Positions 2,816 through 5,089 of a DNA stretch of 5,089 nucleotides are shown piece by piece. Under the pieces are notes generated by a model, which was not told the DNA's origin, made no database searches, and saw only the letters and a list, made by a program, of their open reading frames with translations. Source of the stretch: CAYRTV01 sp046483285 (lineage in GTDB: Bacteria > Acidobacteriota > Aminicenantia > Aminicenantales > Aminicenantaceae); contig JAWODN010000072.1 in the NCBI GenBank assembly GCA_046483285.1, forward strand, positions 1 to 5,089, given 5' to 3'. Made by a program: the position numbers and the translations under genes. The first letter of the stretch is position 1. Every line of letters begins with the position of its first letter.

Positions 2816-5089
2816 TCATGAAGGGGAAGAAAAAAAGCCGGGAAAGCGGCACTCCGACATCCGGAGCCGCCCGGACTCGTCCCGGCGGATTCGCCCACGG
2901 AGAAAACACGCCGGAGGGGTGCCGAAGGTGCGGCATGGATTCTCCCCCACTCCTTCCAAAAGGCCGGTTTCATCTTCGAAAAGAAAAAAAAACTTAACCC
3001 CGCTGCGGGTCCGTTTTCGGCGGGCGTCCACCACCCTCACCACCAACTCCACTTCCTCACCTTTCCGCGCAGCCAGGTCTTTGATCCGCAGCCGGGGCCG
3101 GGAAATCTGCAAAAGCGAAAGAGAATTTCCCTCCGGATCAAATCCCAGCGATTCCGCAACCATCCGTTTTTTTTCGCTGGCGGTTAAATCGGACACCTCC
3201 CCCATTCCCTCCAGGCCTTGGAAATAACGAAGAACCTGTTCGATCCGGCGCGGTTCCAGTCCATCCAAAGCGCCGGCACGGATCAACGCGAGCAATTCGG
3301 TCTTGGTCAGCGGCACCCGGGTTAAAAAGTCTTCCAGCGAACGGTAGCCGCCGTTTTTTCTCTCCTCGATAATTTTCTCCGCGTTTTTAAAGGCCAGGCC
3401 TTTGATGGACATCAATCCCACCCGGACAGCGCCGCCATCCACTGCGAATTGAAACCCGCTCCGGCGGACATCCGGCCCTAAAATCCGGAGGCCCGACCGG
3501 CGGGCTTCCTCCACATATTCCGAAAGCGGGTAATAGCCCCCGCCCGCATTCAAAACCGCCACCAGATACGGCAGCGGATAATGGGTCTTCAAATACACCG
3601 CTTGATAGGCCATCCAGGCATACGAAGCGCTGTGGGCCTTGTTAAAGGAATAGGAAGAAAATTTTTCCATAACCGTCCACAGTCTCCGGATGTCTCCGCG
3701 GGAATAACCCCGCTGCCCGGCTTCCCGGAAAAAACGGTCCCGCAGAGGTGACAAGCCGGACTTCTTTTTCAGGCTCCGCCGCAGCCGGTCTCCGTCTTCC
3801 GCTTTCATACCGGCGGCCCGCTCCGCTGCCTGCATGAGCTGCTCCTCGTATAACAACAGGCCGTTCGTTTCCGGAAAAATTCCATATAAAAAAGAATCCC
3901 GGACCGGATACTTTCCTTCCCGCTCTCTAAGCACGGCCTGCTTCATCCCGCTTTCGGTCGGACCGGGGCGGATCAACGCCAACGCTGTGGTCAGGTCCTG
4001 GATGCCGGCCGGTTTCAGCCTGCGCAGCAAATTCATCATGGCCGGACTTTCCACTTGAAAACATCCGATGGTGCGGGCCTGACGCAGCCGGGAAAACGTC
4101 TCCTTGTCCTCCAAAGGAATCTGTTTTAAAGACAACTGCTCCCGGGCGGCGGAAATGGCCGCCAGTCCCCTGACCGAAAGCAGATCCAGCTTGATCAGCT
4201 TCAGGTCATCCACGGCATCCCTGTCATAATGGGACATCAGCAGACCTTTGGCCGAAGTTTCCAAAGGCAGATACCTGGAAGCAGGGGAAGGCGTGAGAAT
4301 GATCCCGCCCACATGAAGGGAGTTTTCACTATACACCCCCGCGAGACTGAAAGCGGCTTCCCAGATATGGCGGTATTCCGGAGAAGGCGGCCCTCCGGCG
4401 AGATGTTCCGGTCCGGAGGAATAAGGCAGGGCCTTGCTCAAGGACCTCGACTCCGCCGGGGGGAGTCCGAAAGCCCTGGCCGTTTCATACAGAGCCGATC
4501 TCGCCCGAAAATTTTTAAGGCTGCAGACAAACGCCGCGCCGGTCTGTCCCCGGCCGTATTTTTTCAGCACATACTCTAAAACTTCATCCCGGCGGCGGGA
4601 ATCAAAATCCAAATCAAAATCCGGGGGATCTTTCCGTCCCGGGTTCAAAAAACGCTCGAAATACAAATCGAATTTCACCGGATTGATGTGGGAAACGCCC
4701 AGCAAATACGCCAGAAAGGACGACGCCCCGGAGCCCTTGAGATTATGCAGAATCCCGCGGCTGCGGGCGAACCGGACAACGTCATGCACCACCAGAAAAT
4801 ACGGAGCAAAACCTGATGCCTCCACGATGCTTAATTCCTTCAGGGCCCTTTGCCGTTCTTTCCAGCTGAGATTTTCCATCCGGCGTAATTTTCCGGTCAC
4901 CAATCCCCTCAGTGTGATGGAAGCAAGAGTTTCCGGCAGCGGAGGAACAATCCCGTCAAAAGCAAAGCGGCATTTCTCCATAATCTCGAAAGTGGCGCGA
5001 AACAACGTCTCCGCCCCGGAACCGAACTTTTGGCAGGCGGCGGATGCCTGAGACGGCCCGAAAAATGCCATATACCGCTGCAGCCGCTT
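2816..5089 (-). CDS. dnaE: DNA polymerase III alpha subunit (DnaE family), probably accessory/error-prone; 5' part off window
   Basis: The frame stays open to the window edge (KRLQRY precedes the first in-window Met at 5071), so that Met is not the start and the N-terminal PHP domain lies outside. Numbering from that Met, the 751 residues show the C-family polymerase core: the GSGASSFLAYLLG loop (113-125), PDFDLDF (150-156) with the two catalytic aspartates, KLDLLSVRGL (294-303) with the third at D296, IGCFQVES (335-342), ALIRPGP (365-371) and FNKAHSASYAWMAYQ (476-490). A helix-hairpin-helix region follows at about 575-605 and an OB fold at about 675-735. It ends right after the OB fold, lacking the tau-binding tail of long replicative DnaE. 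With about 300 residues missing upstream, full length would be near 1,050, as in DnaE2/ImuC. RARSRGIL and KDPPDFDLDF are also DnaE2-like, whereas FNKAHSASYA is more like ordinary DnaE. It would synthesise DNA from dNTPs, perhaps across lesions. No SOS partner gene is in view. Confidence 0.92.
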   Translation of the reverse strand, partial: KRLQRYMAFFGPSQASAACQKFGSGAETLFRATFEIMEKCRFAFDGIVPPLPETLASITLRGLVTGKLRRMENLSWKERQRALKELSIVEASGFAPYFLVVHDVVRFARSRGILHNLKGSGASSFLAYLLGVSHINPVKFDLYFERFLNPGRKDPPDFDLDFDSRRRDEVLEYVLKKYGRGQTGAAFVCSLKNFRARSALYETARAFGLPPAESRSLSKALPYSSGPEHLAGGPPSPEYRHIWEAAFSLAGVYSENSLHVGGIILTPSPASRYLPLETSAKGLLMSHYDRDAVDDLKLIKLDLLSVRGLAAISAAREQLSLKQIPLEDKETFSRLRQARTIGCFQVESPAMMNLLRRLKPAGIQDLTTALALIRPGPTESGMKQAVLREREGKYPVRDSFLYGIFPETNGLLLYEEQLMQAAERAAGMKAEDGDRLRRSLKKKSGLSPLRDRFFREAGQRGYSRGDIRRLWTVMEKFSSYSFNKAHSASYAWMAYQAVYLKTHYPLPYLVAVLNAGGGYYPLSEYVEEARRSGLRILGPDVRRSGFQFAVDGGAVRVGLMSIKGLAFKNAEKIIEERKNGGYRSLEDFLTRVPLTKTELLALIRAGALDGLEPRRIEQVLRYFQGLEGMGEVSDLTASEKKRMVAESLGFDPEGNSLSLLQISRPRLRIKDLAARKGEEVELVVRVVDARRKRTRSGVKFFFLFEDETGLLEGVGENPCRTFGTPPACFLRGRIRRDESGRLRMSECRFPGFFSSPS

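Noticed and set aside
4434..5051. 205-residue plus-strand frame antisense to the polymerase gene
   Set aside because: Serine/arginine-rich translation opposite conserved polymerase motifs, with no ribosome binding site or domain. It is a shadow frame.
5069..5071. ATG at 5071 as the real start of the polymerase gene
   Set aside because: The frame stays open upstream to the window edge and the PHP domain expected before this point is missing, so the gene begins outside the window.

Overview
The window (5,089 bp, moderate GC) looks like chromosomal DNA from an uncultivated bacterium. It holds three protein genes and an unusually dense set of dispersed, hairpin-rich intergenic repeats. The repeats (units beginning GTCATCC or GTCATTGCGAG) belong to a style common in genomes of poorly cultivated phyla such as Omnitrophota or Aminicenantota, and also in Rickettsiales-type genomes. 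That resemblance is from memory, and I cannot assign a phylum. No phage, CRISPR, toxin-antitoxin, rRNA or tRNA gene is visible.

Layout from left to right. Positions 1-402 are non-coding. After 76 featureless bases come two copies of a composite repeat (77-200 partial, 228-390 full). A DUF72 (YecE-like) TIM-barrel gene runs on the plus strand at 403-1317, starting only 12 bases after the repeat ends. It converges on a minus-strand gene at 1404-2090 for a four-helix membrane protein with a LiaF-like C-terminal domain. The 86-base gap between them holds several small GC hairpins and a T-run. Upstream of the LiaF-like gene are a strong Shine-Dalgarno, a plausible promoter and a stretch with an inverted repeat. 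From 2305 to 2815 there is another repeat island: a third copy of the composite repeat (2305-2467), two shorter units in opposite orientation, a degenerate unit and a 150-bp AT-rich element with imperfect terminal inverted repeats. The rest, 2816-5089, is a minus-strand DNA polymerase III alpha (DnaE/C-family polymerase) gene whose N-terminal PHP part lies beyond the right edge.

The three genes do not form an obvious pathway and are probably independent neighbours separated by repeats. The polymerase keeps its catalytic aspartates but stops right after the OB fold, lacking the C-terminal tau-binding region of the replicative enzyme. This, with several DnaE2-like sequence traits, points to an accessory or error-prone polymerase.

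The most interesting non-coding signals are two. One is the 163-bp composite repeat built from four consecutive hairpins. The other is a separate conserved sequence of about 31 bases, found immediately 3' of both minus-strand genes, which supplies the stop codon of the LiaF-like gene. I see no convincing new multi-gene system in the window.
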